A stretch of 64,000 nt of DNA from an uncultured Draconibacterium sp. (GCF_963675585.1 NZ_OY776411.1:1059001-1123000); one strand, 5' to 3'. Shown: positions 33,150 through 42,392, numbered from the stretch's first letter. Numbers and translations are program-made. The notes: generated by a model from the letters alone, not told the origin.

Positions 33150-33668
33150 ATGAGTACCAATAAATGCCCTAAGTGCCACAATATGGTGAGCGTAACGGAT
33201 AAATTCTGTCCGGTTTGTGGAGCACCTCTCCACAAAATATCTTCTGATGTTGTAAGTTGTAAAAGTTGCAATCACCAAAACAAACAAGGTGCTGCATTTT
33301 GCGAAAAATGTGGTAATTCTCTTGGTGAGCTAAATACTGAAGCACAGAATAAAATCCCTTCAGAAAATGCCCATAAAATCGTGTCAAAAGGCAATTACAC
33401 AGGTACCATGGTAAAAGGAAAAACTTCGCGGGGATGGAAGATTTTCAGAAAACTAATAATCGCACTGGTGCTTCTCGCTGTTGTTGCTTTAATTGTGTGG
33501 TTTCAGGTTGATCCCGATGCAGGTACGAAATTGAAAGACGCCGCCATGGGAACCGCTTTTATGGCTGTATTCTTTTTTGTTGGTTGGCTTTTTATGCGAG
33601 GTAAAAAGGGAAATAAATACGACTGGGACGACGACCAGTACAGCGATGTGGCAGATGACGATGATTAA
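33150..33668 (+). CDS. Double zinc-ribbon membrane protein
   Basis: A 172-residue protein. Two zinc ribbons stand at the N-terminus: C6-C9-C20-C23 and C37-C40-C51-C54. A basic linker is followed by two membrane helices (LIIALVLLAVVALIVWF, GTAFMAVFFFVGWLFM) and an acidic tail. The ribbons face the cytoplasm if the N-terminus is in. First gene of an eight-gene plus-strand run in which five proteins carry such ribbons. No function known. Confidence 0.85.
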   Translation: MSTNKCPKCHNMVSVTDKFCPVCGAPLHKISSDVVSCKSCNHQNKQGAAFCEKCGNSLGELNTEAQNKIPSENAHKIVSKGNYTGTMVKGKTSRGWKIFRKLIIALVLLAVVALIVWFQVDPDAGTKLKDAAMGTAFMAVFFFVGWLFMRGKKGNKYDWDDDQYSDVADDDD

Positions 33669-33686
33669 CGCCTAATACTATAAAAT

Positions 33687-34592
33687 ATGCCGTTTTGTAC
33701 AAGTTGTGGTAAAGAGATAACTACAGGAGCAAAATTTTGCAGTTCGTGTGGTAAAGAGCAAATTTCAGGTACTCCGCAGTGTTCCAACTGTGGAAAAGAA
33801 CTTGGAGAGAACGAAAAGTTTTGTTCGGATTGTGGCACTCCGGTTGTAAAAAACACGGAGAAAAAGGTTCAGGATAAAACGAAATCTGAACCAAAACCCA
33901 AAGAAGAAGATCGCACTCCTGAAGGCCGAAAAATTATAAAAGCCGCAACTAAAGCGCCTGTTCAAATGAAACAGGCACCGACAGCGAAACGTGCGAATGC
34001 CCCAACAAAACGTCCACCAAAGAATAAAAAGAGGAGCCCGGTTGGATGTTTCTTTCGAACGCTGTTTATTCTGATTTCCATTGTGGCGGTATCGGCCTTA
34101 ATTATTGTAGTTGTTAATGTGTTTTTTATAGAAGACGACGGAGCAAAAACGAATACTGCACAAGAATACAATGCTGCAAAGAACGATGGTCTGACCGATA
34201 CCAACATTCCCGGTATTGTTGACATTGAGCCGGGAGATGAGAGTCATTTGCCGGAAAACAGAAGCGTTGATTCAAAAGCGATTTCTACAACAAACTTTCA
34301 GGAAGATAAAGCAATTAAAAAAGCGGCAAAATCAGTAGAAGAAGCTTTTGAAAAAGCTGACATAACTTTATTAAAACAACAACTTTCTGAAAGTGCACAA
34401 AGTCAGTATAGTGGTGTGTTTGAGCAGATTCAACCTCACATGAAAGATTATGCAGGAGCTTTCAAAAAGCGAAAACTGATAAGCTCAACCGAAGCGTACA
34501 AAGTATATGAGTTTTCTGCCGGTTCAGGCGAGAAATACTCTGCAGCTTTTGCTTTTCAACCCGATGGATCATGGAAATTAGTTCGTTTTTAA
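33687..34592 (+). CDS. Double zinc-ribbon, single-pass membrane protein
   Basis: A 301-residue protein. Two zinc ribbons (C4-C7-C18-C21 and C32-C35-C46-C49), a long basic/proline-rich linker (about 55-115), one membrane helix (LFILISIVAVSALIIVVVNV) and a C-terminal 100-residue domain outside (about 200-301) ending in FAFQPDGSWKLVRF, like NTF2-type or DUF4878-type folds. The domain order resembles bacterial proteins that join a cytoplasmic ribbon to an extracellular sensor; function unknown. Starts 18 bases after the previous stop. Confidence 0.85.
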   Translation: MPFCTSCGKEITTGAKFCSSCGKEQISGTPQCSNCGKELGENEKFCSDCGTPVVKNTEKKVQDKTKSEPKPKEEDRTPEGRKIIKAATKAPVQMKQAPTAKRANAPTKRPPKNKKRSPVGCFFRTLFILISIVAVSALIIVVVNVFFIEDDGAKTNTAQEYNAAKNDGLTDTNIPGIVDIEPGDESHLPENRSVDSKAISTTNFQEDKAIKKAAKSVEEAFEKADITLLKQQLSESAQSQYSGVFEQIQPHMKDYAGAFKKRKLISSTEAYKVYEFSAGSGEKYSAAFAFQPDGSWKLVRF

Positions 34593-34603
34593 TACCCGAC
34601 AAA

Positions 34604-36661
34604 ATGAAAATATTAACTACACCTATACGGTATCTTTTATTGGTAATTGTTGCACTTCTGTTATCGAGCTACGGAAATAAAAAAAGTCACCCGCATATAA
34701 ATGAAATGATTGTGGAAGGATTTGCAAAAAGGTATGTAATGTTCGATTATAATCCTCCCCGTTTTAAAAACTACAAGTTTCATTTGAATATTAAAAAGTA
34801 CAAGGGAAATTATATTTCTAAATCAGGATTGTTTCATCCCAATGACTACTCCGGTTTTACAGCCGATCAAAAATCTATGGCTGACGATATGGTAAAAACC
34901 ATGCTTGAAGGAGCGATGCCAATTTCATCGACCTACGAAGAAAAAGAAGGAGCATTTACAGCACAAGGGTGGATACAACATGGCGGATTTTCTGCAGATG
35001 TTCCGGAAATTCACGCAAGCCTCAGGCATTTTTACGATCCTACCCGAAACGAAAACGACAGGTATTTAACCGACGAAGTAAATAACGCAGCCATGCTAAA
35101 ACTTCAATCATACCTGATAAATCCGGAAATAAACGGAGTTGACTGGGCACTTGGAGACAAAGCAGGAACAGGTGTGTTCGAACAAAATTATTCGTGGGAA
35201 AATGGCAAAAAGTATATGAAAGCAGCTCTGGAAGAAATAAATCCGGAGAAACGGGATAACTACATGGCAAAAGCCTGGAGGTGTCTGGGAGAAACCTTAC
35301 ACATGATTGCCGATAATGGTTGTCCGCCACATGTTCGTAACGACGCACATCCTTTGGGGAATGTTGATCCGTATGAAGAATACATTGAAGCCACGGATGT
35401 TAGATTGTTTAACACAGGAAAAATTCCTGAAGAGCAGAGAAAAGCATTTGTTAAATCAGAAACAGCACGAAAAATAGCGCACGAACTGGCTGTTTTTACC
35501 AACGAAAATTTCTTCTCCAATGAAACCATTTCAGGAGATAGTAAAAAACTAAGAGATGTAAAACAAATTGCTCATCCTAACTATGTTTATGCTTCTCCGA
35601 AACTTCAAAACATGGTTTACGAAGATGAATATTATGACAGCCAGGTTGGAGAAAACCAGGTTTTTCATTGTACTGACAAATGGATTTTTTCAGTCTGGAA
35701 TATTGGTCGTACTACCGCCCCATACATCGATGGAAAGTGCATTCAGTCGCAGGCAAAAGTACTGGTTCCAACCATTGTTGAAGCTGGCATAAATGTGATG
35801 AAACTTTATATTCCTGAACTAACAGTGAAAATAACTGATATTGATGAAGATGGCAATGTAACTGGATTTGTGAAACATACTACCGATGAAGAGTATAAAA
35901 AAACCATCAAGTATAATGGACTTGTGGAGATAAAAGACAATTCGCAAAATACTTTGGCGCGAATTCAGGCGAAGAACGGGCAATTTTCAGGCCGGGTACC
36001 GGCTTCAAAAAAGGAAATATTTGCCGAAATTGAATTTGGTGGAGTTATTGTTTGTTCCGACAATTTACAGTCAAATATTGGAGCCTTCGGATTAAGCAGC
36101 AAAGCTAAAAAGACAGCCGAAGAAATGCCCGATCCTTCGAGTGACAGACTCAATGATCCGCTTCAATGGCTGCTCTATTTCCGGGATGTCAATTTTACCG
36201 TTTCCGGAGAAGGAGTATTTAATACGAATATTCCGGGGTATGTATTTAAACGGGGTTATGACAGAAGTGGTTTTAACTCAAATAATGGAAGAATGCTAAC
36301 GCTCGGAAACGTTTCGTTACAAGGGCAAATAGACGATATGAAGGCCATGTTTGATTACATGGAAAAAGGAGGAGGATCAAGCAACGGAATTAAGGTGGGA
36401 ACCATGAAATACAATAGTAACGGAAGCTATTCAGATAAGGAAGAAATGTATAAAGGCTCTGGAAAAACCATAACGAACAGGGCATACAGCTTTGCCATTT
36501 CTGCCGATTATGACGTTTATATAAAACGAGACACCCGAAAAATGGATGCTCCTTATGTTATTTCGGCCCAGCTAAAAGAAGGCTCACAGCGTTTTTCAGG
36601 ATTACCTGATAATCTGGCCAAGATTATTGAAGATGAAGTAATATTCGAAATAAATAAATAA
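34604..36661 (+). CDS. Exported zinc-dependent phospholipase C-like protein
   Basis: A 685-residue secreted protein from the ATG at 34604, which gives a clean signal peptide (LLLVIVALLLSSYG); a frame from further upstream overlaps the preceding gene. The region 28-270 resembles the zinc-dependent phospholipase C / S1-P1 nuclease fold: RHFYDP (141-146), W181-A-L, and H233-x3-D237-x3-P241-x-H243, spacing identical to the HxxxDxxxPxH motif of bacterial phospholipase C. The rest contains a carboxypeptidase-regulatory-like segment (about 410-500) and an unknown C-terminal part. The substrate is unproven. It starts 11 bases after the previous gene. Confidence 0.75.
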   Translation: MKILTTPIRYLLLVIVALLLSSYGNKKSHPHINEMIVEGFAKRYVMFDYNPPRFKNYKFHLNIKKYKGNYISKSGLFHPNDYSGFTADQKSMADDMVKTMLEGAMPISSTYEEKEGAFTAQGWIQHGGFSADVPEIHASLRHFYDPTRNENDRYLTDEVNNAAMLKLQSYLINPEINGVDWALGDKAGTGVFEQNYSWENGKKYMKAALEEINPEKRDNYMAKAWRCLGETLHMIADNGCPPHVRNDAHPLGNVDPYEEYIEATDVRLFNTGKIPEEQRKAFVKSETARKIAHELAVFTNENFFSNETISGDSKKLRDVKQIAHPNYVYASPKLQNMVYEDEYYDSQVGENQVFHCTDKWIFSVWNIGRTTAPYIDGKCIQSQAKVLVPTIVEAGINVMKLYIPELTVKITDIDEDGNVTGFVKHTTDEEYKKTIKYNGLVEIKDNSQNTLARIQAKNGQFSGRVPASKKEIFAEIEFGGVIVCSDNLQSNIGAFGLSSKAKKTAEEMPDPSSDRLNDPLQWLLYFRDVNFTVSGEGVFNTNIPGYVFKRGYDRSGFNSNNGRMLTLGNVSLQGQIDDMKAMFDYMEKGGGSSNGIKVGTMKYNSNGSYSDKEEMYKGSGKTITNRAYSFAISADYDVYIKRDTRKMDAPYVISAQLKEGSQRFSGLPDNLAKIIEDEVIFEINK

Positions 36662-36665
36662 AATT

Positions 36666-37460
36666 ATGGCATTCTGTTCAAATTGTGGAAATGAAATTAA
36701 TGCGGAGGCTGCGTTTTGCGGCGGTTGCGGAACTCCGGTGACGGGTAAACAAACATCGGCTGTAAATACCCCTGCCGGGAAAGTAACTTTTGATGTGGTA
36801 AATCGCGAGCGTTTAAACATGGTAAAAGTGGAACTTGAAAATGCTTCGTTCCGGTACGAGGCCGGTGCCATGCATTACATGCAGGGAAATCTGGAACTGG
36901 AATCGAATGTTCCAGGGGTAGGAAAAATGTTTAAATCGATGATTACCAAAGAGAAGATAATTAAGCCGGTAATTTCGGGAACAGGAACCGTATTTATGCA
37001 ACCTTCGTTTGGCGAATTTACCATACTCGAACTGCAAAACGATGAATGGATTCTGGATCAGGGAGCTTATTATGCTTCGGAACTTGAGGTAGAAATAGGA
37101 GCTTATACCAACCGGGCAATAAGCGCATTGTTTTCGGGCGAAAAATGGTTTCAAACAGTGGTTGCCGGTACCGGAAAAGTGGTAATTGTTTCGGCAGGTC
37201 CTTTGGAAGAAATTGAATTGGTAAATGATAAACTGGTTGTTGACGGGCGGTTTACAGTTGCCCGAACTTCCGGAGTGGAACTAAAAGTGGCAAAAGCAAC
37301 ACGTGGTATTTTCTCAACGGTTATTTCGGGAGAAGGTTTGGTAAATACGTTTACCGGTACCGGGAAAGTGCTGATTGCTCCGGTTGATAACTACTTTAAT
37401 ACGCTGATCAGTATCGTTCGAAACATTGATTATAAGGTCCAAAGTCTAAATAAAGGATAA
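36666..37460 (+). CDS. Zinc-ribbon protein with AIM24-family domain
   Basis: A 264-residue cytoplasmic protein. One zinc ribbon (C4-C7-C18-C21) is followed by an AIM24/TIGR00266-type beta-rich domain (about 40-260): ASFRYEAGAMHYMQGNLELE, GTGTVFMQPSFGEFTILEL, FSTVISGEGLVNTFTGTG. AIM24 proteins have a double-stranded beta-helix-like fold; their bacterial role is not known. The gene is 4 bases from its upstream neighbour and 2 from its downstream one, showing a tight operon. Confidence 0.88.
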   Translation: MAFCSNCGNEINAEAAFCGGCGTPVTGKQTSAVNTPAGKVTFDVVNRERLNMVKVELENASFRYEAGAMHYMQGNLELESNVPGVGKMFKSMITKEKIIKPVISGTGTVFMQPSFGEFTILELQNDEWILDQGAYYASELEVEIGAYTNRAISALFSGEKWFQTVVAGTGKVVIVSAGPLEEIELVNDKLVVDGRFTVARTSGVELKVAKATRGIFSTVISGEGLVNTFTGTGKVLIAPVDNYFNTLISIVRNIDYKVQSLNKG

Positions 37461-37462
37461 CG

Positions 37463-38533
37463 ATGAAAAAAATAATTTTTTTGAGTTTTGCGCTGGTTGG
37501 TTTGGTCTTTTCAAATTATACCTCTAACGCACAAAAAGTATTAAGCGAACAAGAAACGCAGTGGGTTTTAGAAGCCCAGGGTGAATTGGAACAGGCATTA
37601 AGTGATCCTGAAATGGATGAAACGGAACGGTTGCGTTTAATCGAAAGAAGCGCAAAAACCTTAAAGGAATATGGTCAGCCATGGGCGTATCCAGAGGGAG
37701 ATATCCCACTTCAGGAATTAATGGAAAACAACTTCGAGCAGTGTAAAGACAACATAAAAGAATGGTCGGATTACAATTTAAAAATGCAACACCAAACACT
37801 CGAGCAGAAAATTAAAATCATAAACCAGTTGCAGGTGGAAGTTGGCGAACGGCAATTGCAAATCTTAATTCCGGGCGGAAACGCTGCTGTTTCGTTGTCG
37901 ATGGAGTTTGTAAATACCTTTTTTGATGTAAATATTGTTGATGGTTTTACGAATGGAAAAATTGGAAATGCAAAAGATTTAAAAAACCGTTTTATAGAAT
38001 TGGCCAAACAGAAAAAGCTGGGCTATCAAATCGATCAAATGATTAAGGACGACAAAACATCGTTGATTGAACTGGATAAGGATAGAAAAATTATCAGGTT
38101 AAAAGAAAACAAATGGGAAAGTATTTACCGAAATGCAACGTCTTCAACTTTTACACGAGATGGGTATGAAGGTGCAGTGCTCAACTCGTCGTATGCTGCA
38201 CAAACAAGTACACATCAAAAAGGAGTAATACACACCAATATTTTGGTAGGAACCTGGAGGTTTGGATTTGAACAAACAGGTTATTTCTACTGGACATTTA
38301 AAAACAACGGCACCTGGACTTTTGAAGATAAAATGAACGGTGACCAAAAACCATTAAACGGAAAATATTCGGTGTTTGGCAGCACTTTAAAACTTACCGG
38401 ACCAAACAGTGAATGTGGTGATGTTGAAGCTACCTTTCCATTTGTTATTGAAGATGGAGAACTCCGTTTTCTAAACATTCAGGATCCGTGTATGAGCCGC
38501 AGATTTACCTTGAATCATGTATGGAAACAATAA
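37463..38533 (+). CDS. Exported protein of unknown function with lipocalin-like C-terminus
   Basis: A 356-residue protein with a signal peptide (about 1-23, ending TSNAQK). The middle part is helical and charged (about 30-230, coiled-coil-like). The last 90 residues form a beta-rich segment like lipocalin-type domains (VGTWRFGFEQTGYFYWTFKN, LNGKYSVFGSTLKLTG). I do not recognise a family for the whole. It is coupled to the AIM24-like gene by 2 bases. Confidence 0.75.
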   Translation: MKKIIFLSFALVGLVFSNYTSNAQKVLSEQETQWVLEAQGELEQALSDPEMDETERLRLIERSAKTLKEYGQPWAYPEGDIPLQELMENNFEQCKDNIKEWSDYNLKMQHQTLEQKIKIINQLQVEVGERQLQILIPGGNAAVSLSMEFVNTFFDVNIVDGFTNGKIGNAKDLKNRFIELAKQKKLGYQIDQMIKDDKTSLIELDKDRKIIRLKENKWESIYRNATSSTFTRDGYEGAVLNSSYAAQTSTHQKGVIHTNILVGTWRFGFEQTGYFYWTFKNNGTWTFEDKMNGDQKPLNGKYSVFGSTLKLTGPNSECGDVEATFPFVIEDGELRFLNIQDPCMSRRFTLNHVWKQ

Positions 38534-38565
38534 TGTTGTAGCTCAATGTCTTTTTCAATTAAAAT

Positions 38566-39126
38566 ATGTCGTATTCAAATAAAATACACGACCAGGCATT
38601 TGACAAGTATTTGCAAAACACCAGGAACTGGAAGTTTCAGTTTTCGTTGATTATTGCTGTTATAGCCATTGGCGGATTTTTTCTTTATGGGGCCTTAAGC
38701 AATGAAATGGATAATCCGGAGGCACTTCAAATTGGCTTGGGAGTTGGCTTGATGTTTATTGTGATTGGATTTATTTCAGGCCGATCAAACTCCAACAATC
38801 GTTCGTGGGACGGCGTGGTTATCGACAAAAAAATTACAAAAACAAGAAAAGACATTGGTTCCGGAAGACGTGATGCGGAACGATATATTTTTACTGTTTT
38901 TATAAAGAGCGAAAATGGTAAAGTATACGAAATACGCGACGAAGATGATGAAACGGTGTATAATTATTTTAAAACAGGCGACAAACTTAGGCATCATGGC
39001 GGATTAAATTCGTATGAAAAATTCGACAAATCAGGCGACACAATTGTATTTTGTAATGCCTGTGCATTTTTACATGATATTGAAGAAGATGTATGCCGGA
39101 ATTGCGGCTGTCCTTTATTGAAATAA
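38566..39126 (+). CDS. Membrane protein with C-terminal zinc ribbon
   Basis: A 186-residue protein with two membrane helices near the start (FSLIIAVIAIGGFFLYGALS, GLGVGLMFIVIGFISG), a soluble beta-rich part that resembles DUF3592-type modules (GVVIDKKITKTRKD... YIFTVFIKSENGKVYEIRDE), and a zinc ribbon at the very end (CNAC and CRNC, last Cys pairs). The ribbon position differs from its neighbours, where it is N-terminal. Role unknown. Confidence 0.8.
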   Translation: MSYSNKIHDQAFDKYLQNTRNWKFQFSLIIAVIAIGGFFLYGALSNEMDNPEALQIGLGVGLMFIVIGFISGRSNSNNRSWDGVVIDKKITKTRKDIGSGRRDAERYIFTVFIKSENGKVYEIRDEDDETVYNYFKTGDKLRHHGGLNSYEKFDKSGDTIVFCNACAFLHDIEEDVCRNCGCPLLK

Positions 39127-39206
39127 AATTTAAACTCAAGTGTTAGGAATTAAAATTCAGGCAAGTTCCTTTTTTTTAACGATAGAAAACAACCAATTTT
39201 AATCAG

Positions 39207-39809
39207 ATGAATTTATCAAAATGTAGTACCTGTAAAAAACCAATTCAGCCCGGCGATAAATTTTGTCAGCATTGTGGTGCACCCCAAAGTACAGCTGTTT
39301 CGGCAAAAGAAAACAAAGCTCCGGTGCGTTCGGATTCAATTGCTTTTAACGATTTTATAAAGTGGATTTTAATTGCTGTTGTAATTGGAGTTGCTTTTGG
39401 CTGGGTGCGTTACTGGATTGGTTATTATGTACTTATTCAGGGAGTAATTGCGGGATTGTTAATACCCTTTTTCGTTAAAAATACAGCTAAAAATCAACTG
39501 GAAGCACTTTCCAATATAAGGTTTAAAACTGCTCTTTTGCTTTTTGTGTTCTTTTTATTGGCACAGGCACTTGGTTTTGGTATGGCGCAGCCTGTTTTCG
39601 ATCCGTTTATGTGGTTTATTCGTGTGTGGAATGGCGACACAAGCGAATCGGTATTTGCTATTTTTTCAACCGCCGGTGTGGTTCATCGCACATTTTCCGA
39701 AGGAATTAATGGTGGATTCTGGATCTTGTTAAGTGCTATCGATCTGTTTTTTATGTTCTTTTTTATTTTGGTTTCAATGCCGCTAACTTCTAAAAAAACA
39801 AAGTCATGA
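39207..39809 (+). CDS. Zinc-ribbon polytopic membrane protein
   Basis: A 200-residue protein with one N-terminal zinc ribbon (C6-C9-C20-C23) and then about five membrane helices (FIKWILIAVVIGVAFGWV, YYVLIQGVIAGLLIPFFV, TALLLFVFFLLAQALGFGM, FWILLSAIDLFFMFFFILV). It overlaps the following TPR gene by 4 bases (ATGA), so the two are coupled. No known function. Confidence 0.82.
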   Translation: MNLSKCSTCKKPIQPGDKFCQHCGAPQSTAVSAKENKAPVRSDSIAFNDFIKWILIAVVIGVAFGWVRYWIGYYVLIQGVIAGLLIPFFVKNTAKNQLEALSNIRFKTALLLFVFFLLAQALGFGMAQPVFDPFMWFIRVWNGDTSESVFAIFSTAGVVHRTFSEGINGGFWILLSAIDLFFMFFFILVSMPLTSKKTKS

Positions 39810-40504
39810 TAAAATTTGTACGAATAGTAAGCTTCCTGATTGCGGCTGTAATTGCAGTATTTAGCATTTTCTACATCGATGCAGAAACCGAACTTACCAA
39901 AGCCAGGCAAGCTTACAACAGTGGCGATATGGATCAGGCATTAAGATTGGCAAGACGTGCCAACTTTGCTTTTTCGGATGCTGAAAAAAAGGCAAGCGCT
40001 TATTATTTACAAGCCCGCACCGCAGCTAAAATGGACTGGATGCAAAAATCGAGAGCTTATTTGGATGAGCTGATGGTACTTGATGAAAACAACATTCGTG
40101 GTTTGTTGTTTCGCGGCGAACTTGCTCAATTGGAAGGGAACAGTGCAGCTGCATTAACAGACCTAAATAAAGGATTGACGCTGGCAAAAGGTAAGATCTC
40201 GGAAAGGGATTATGCCTATTCTCTTTCAAAAAGGGGCATGGCTTATTTAGGATTGAAACAAACCGCCGAAGCTGAGTTTGATGCACAGGAAGCGGTTAAA
40301 ATTGCAAATGAATTACCGGAAGCCCACGATTTAATGAGCAAAGTGCTGGAAGAAAAGGGAGATATAAAACAAGCTTTGGATGAATGCGAAAAGGCCTATC
40401 AACTAACCATTAAAAAGGACAAAATGTTGATATTTACACCCGAGGGGCAGGAGCTGTCTGACAGGCTGGTAGCTTTAAAGGTTAAATACCTGCAATCTAA
40501 ATAA
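39806..40504 (+). CDS. TPR-repeat protein with N-terminal anchor
   Basis: A 232-residue protein: one N-terminal membrane segment (IVSFLIAAVIAVFSIFYIDA), then three to four TPR-like helix pairs (KARQAYNSGDMDQALRLARR, ALTDLNKGLTLAKGKI, YSLSKRGMAYLGLKQTAEAE). TPRs scaffold protein complexes. Last gene of the zinc-ribbon run; it ends only 6 bases from the stop of the convergent DUF3592-like gene. Confidence 0.82.
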   Translation: MIKFVRIVSFLIAAVIAVFSIFYIDAETELTKARQAYNSGDMDQALRLARRANFAFSDAEKKASAYYLQARTAAKMDWMQKSRAYLDELMVLDENNIRGLLFRGELAQLEGNSAAALTDLNKGLTLAKGKISERDYAYSLSKRGMAYLGLKQTAEAEFDAQEAVKIANELPEAHDLMSKVLEEKGDIKQALDECEKAYQLTIKKDKMLIFTPEGQELSDRLVALKVKYLQSK

Positions 40505-40510
40505 GGTATC

Positions 40511-40927
40511 TTATTTTATCTTAACCATAAAAAAGCCCAGCACGGCGCTAACTGTGTAATAAATCAGGATTTTGTACCAGGGTTTAAAATCATCTTTGGG
40601 GCAATTTAACACAGGGCAACACGACAGGTAATGGACAGCGATAAAACTGTTGCCATCATTTTTTAAAAATACCGGGCCTTGTACTTTTTTCGAGTGCCCC
40701 GAATACAATTTACCTGCAACCGAAAATTCGTAATCGTAAACGTAGGTGTATTTATTTCGAATGGTTTCGTCCCGCTCCTGAAGCTCTCTGCGAAAATGCA
40801 TAACTCTGGCCTGAGTTTGTGTACCCCCCAACCATAAAACACTCAAAAATAAACCATAAAGAAAAAAAATTGCCGAAACCGAACCGATAATAATTTTACC
40901 TGTCAGAGGAGATTTCTTTTTTTTCAT
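40511..40927 (-). CDS. DUF3592-like small membrane protein
   Basis: A 138-residue protein from the ATG at 40927 (MKKKKSPLTGK); a longer frame from 41047 would overlap the AraC gene more deeply and starts unlike a membrane protein. It has two membrane helices (IIIGSVSAIFFLYGLFLSVL, ILIYYTVSAVLGFFMV) around a beta-rich DUF3592-like module (YTYVYDYEFSVAGKLYSGHS). Its start overlaps the AraC coding end by 32 bases, implying translational coupling with the upstream regulator. Function unknown. Confidence 0.75.
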   Translation of the reverse strand: MKKKKSPLTGKIIIGSVSAIFFLYGLFLSVLWLGGTQTQARVMHFRRELQERDETIRNKYTYVYDYEFSVAGKLYSGHSKKVQGPVFLKNDGNSFIAVHYLSCCPVLNCPKDDFKPWYKILIYYTVSAVLGFFMVKIK

Positions 40928-42098
40928 CGTTTGTGTTGTGTGAATTGTTTTGCATCTTATTTCTGTAGTTTCCGGGGGTAAGACCTTCGGATTCTTTAAA
41001 AACGCGTGAAAATGAAGCTGCAGAGCCAAATCCGGCCATTTCGGCAATGTGCTCCATGGTATAAATATTGTGGTTTTTTGAACACAACAATTCCTTTGCT
41101 TCAGTTAACCTGTATTTATTTACAAACTCGTTAAAGTTCATTCCAAACTCCTCATTTATCAGGCGCGAAATGTAGGTGCGGTTTGTCCCTAATTTCTCAG
41201 AAATGGTGGTAATGCGTAAATCCGGATTTGTATGCACCTTATCCATTTCAAACTGTTTAATAATTTGACTTTTAAGCTTTTCTTCGTGTTCCGATTTAAT
41301 AGCTGCAAATTCCTCCTGATTGTCATTCTCTTCGATCATCTTTTCCAATTGATCGGTTTGTTGGTTGCCTTTAAAGCCAATATAAAACAGAACCGAACTA
41401 AAAATAAATGAGGGTATCAGAAGAGATATTTCATGTTTGGAAAAATAGCTTCGTCCAATGAAGGAGAAACTTATGCTTGCCACAGCAACAATCAGTATTG
41501 CGATATTGAGATCCCTAACCCATTGCAAGGTTCTGCCTTCAATATTTGAGTAATAGTTGGCTACCTTTTTATTGAACTCGTTTGCTGTTTTAATTCCGCT
41601 GGAAGCATAAAAAATAACTTGAACAACTAAAATTAAACGTGCGGTAAAAAAGAATATACCTTTTAGCCCGGTTAGCGAGTACATATTCAGAACTTTCAGG
41701 TTTTTATCCATTAAAATGTCTTTCACATACAAAATACGGTCATCACTTGAAATCAAAAAAGTACTTGTAAGTGATAAAGTAAACAGGATAATAGCTGGCA
41801 GAAAATGTTTAAGCTGCGATTTTACACTTATACTTTTACCTGAGCGTAATAAAATATAAATGTAATAAAGCGGATACATGGAAAGCATTGAGAAGAAATA
41901 GATACTTTCGATATAGGAATAAACAATGTACAGGTTGTTGAAAAAAATGGCGTGAGAGATATAAAGCAGCAATGCCATCAGCATTAAATAGCCAAGGTAA
42001 TTTTTAGGATGTCTCTGTTCTTTTTGGCTGAATATAAATACCGAACACCAAAAAAATGAAACATAAATGGGCGTAAGTAAAGCTATGGCTTTAATCAT
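40896..42098 (-). CDS. AraC-family regulator with membrane N-terminal half
   Basis: A 400-residue protein. The first 230 residues hold about seven hydrophobic segments (IALLTPIYVSFFWCSVFIFS, LIPSFIFSSVLFYIGFKG), like the membrane AraC regulators of Bacteroidota. The C-terminal 110 residues carry two helix-turn-helices (LRITTISEKLGTNRTYISRL, MEHIAEMAGFGSAASFSRVF) and the AraC signature region. A membrane-embedded signal sensor that binds DNA directly is the likely form; ligand unknown. Confidence 0.9.
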   Translation of the reverse strand: MIKAIALLTPIYVSFFWCSVFIFSQKEQRHPKNYLGYLMLMALLLYISHAIFFNNLYIVYSYIESIYFFSMLSMYPLYYIYILLRSGKSISVKSQLKHFLPAIILFTLSLTSTFLISSDDRILYVKDILMDKNLKVLNMYSLTGLKGIFFFTARLILVVQVIFYASSGIKTANEFNKKVANYYSNIEGRTLQWVRDLNIAILIVAVASISFSFIGRSYFSKHEISLLIPSFIFSSVLFYIGFKGNQQTDQLEKMIEENDNQEEFAAIKSEHEEKLKSQIIKQFEMDKVHTNPDLRITTISEKLGTNRTYISRLINEEFGMNFNEFVNKYRLTEAKELLCSKNHNIYTMEHIAEMAGFGSAASFSRVFKESEGLTPGNYRNKMQNNSHNTNDEKKEISSDR

Positions 42099-42354
42099 AG
42101 TGATACATAATGTTAGCTCAATACGAAAATACTAATAAATATGGCTTTTAATGATTTTTTACAATTTGAGATAATATTTTACGATTTGTACGTACGAATT
42201 TATAAGGATTATCGACATTCACAGTGAAGTTAAAGAATGAGCAATTTCAACTTGTAAATTGATTTTAAAAGATACTTGATAGTTCTTAAGTTCGGTTTTA
42301 TTGCCGCTTTAAACTATCAACCCTCCCTCCTGATAAGATGAAACTAAATGCATG

Positions 42355-42381
42355 AAAGGTGACCCAAGGGCCACCTTTTTT
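42355..42381 (+). terminator. Terminator-like hairpin without an evident upstream gene
   Basis: AAAGGTG (42355-42361) pairs with CACCTTT (42372-42378), with a mismatch and a short inner stem, followed by a T run on the plus strand. The nearest plus-strand gene is far upstream, so it could end an untranslated small RNA, or serve the converging minus gene only weakly. Confidence 0.4.
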
Positions 42382-42392
42382 ATTTTGTATAC

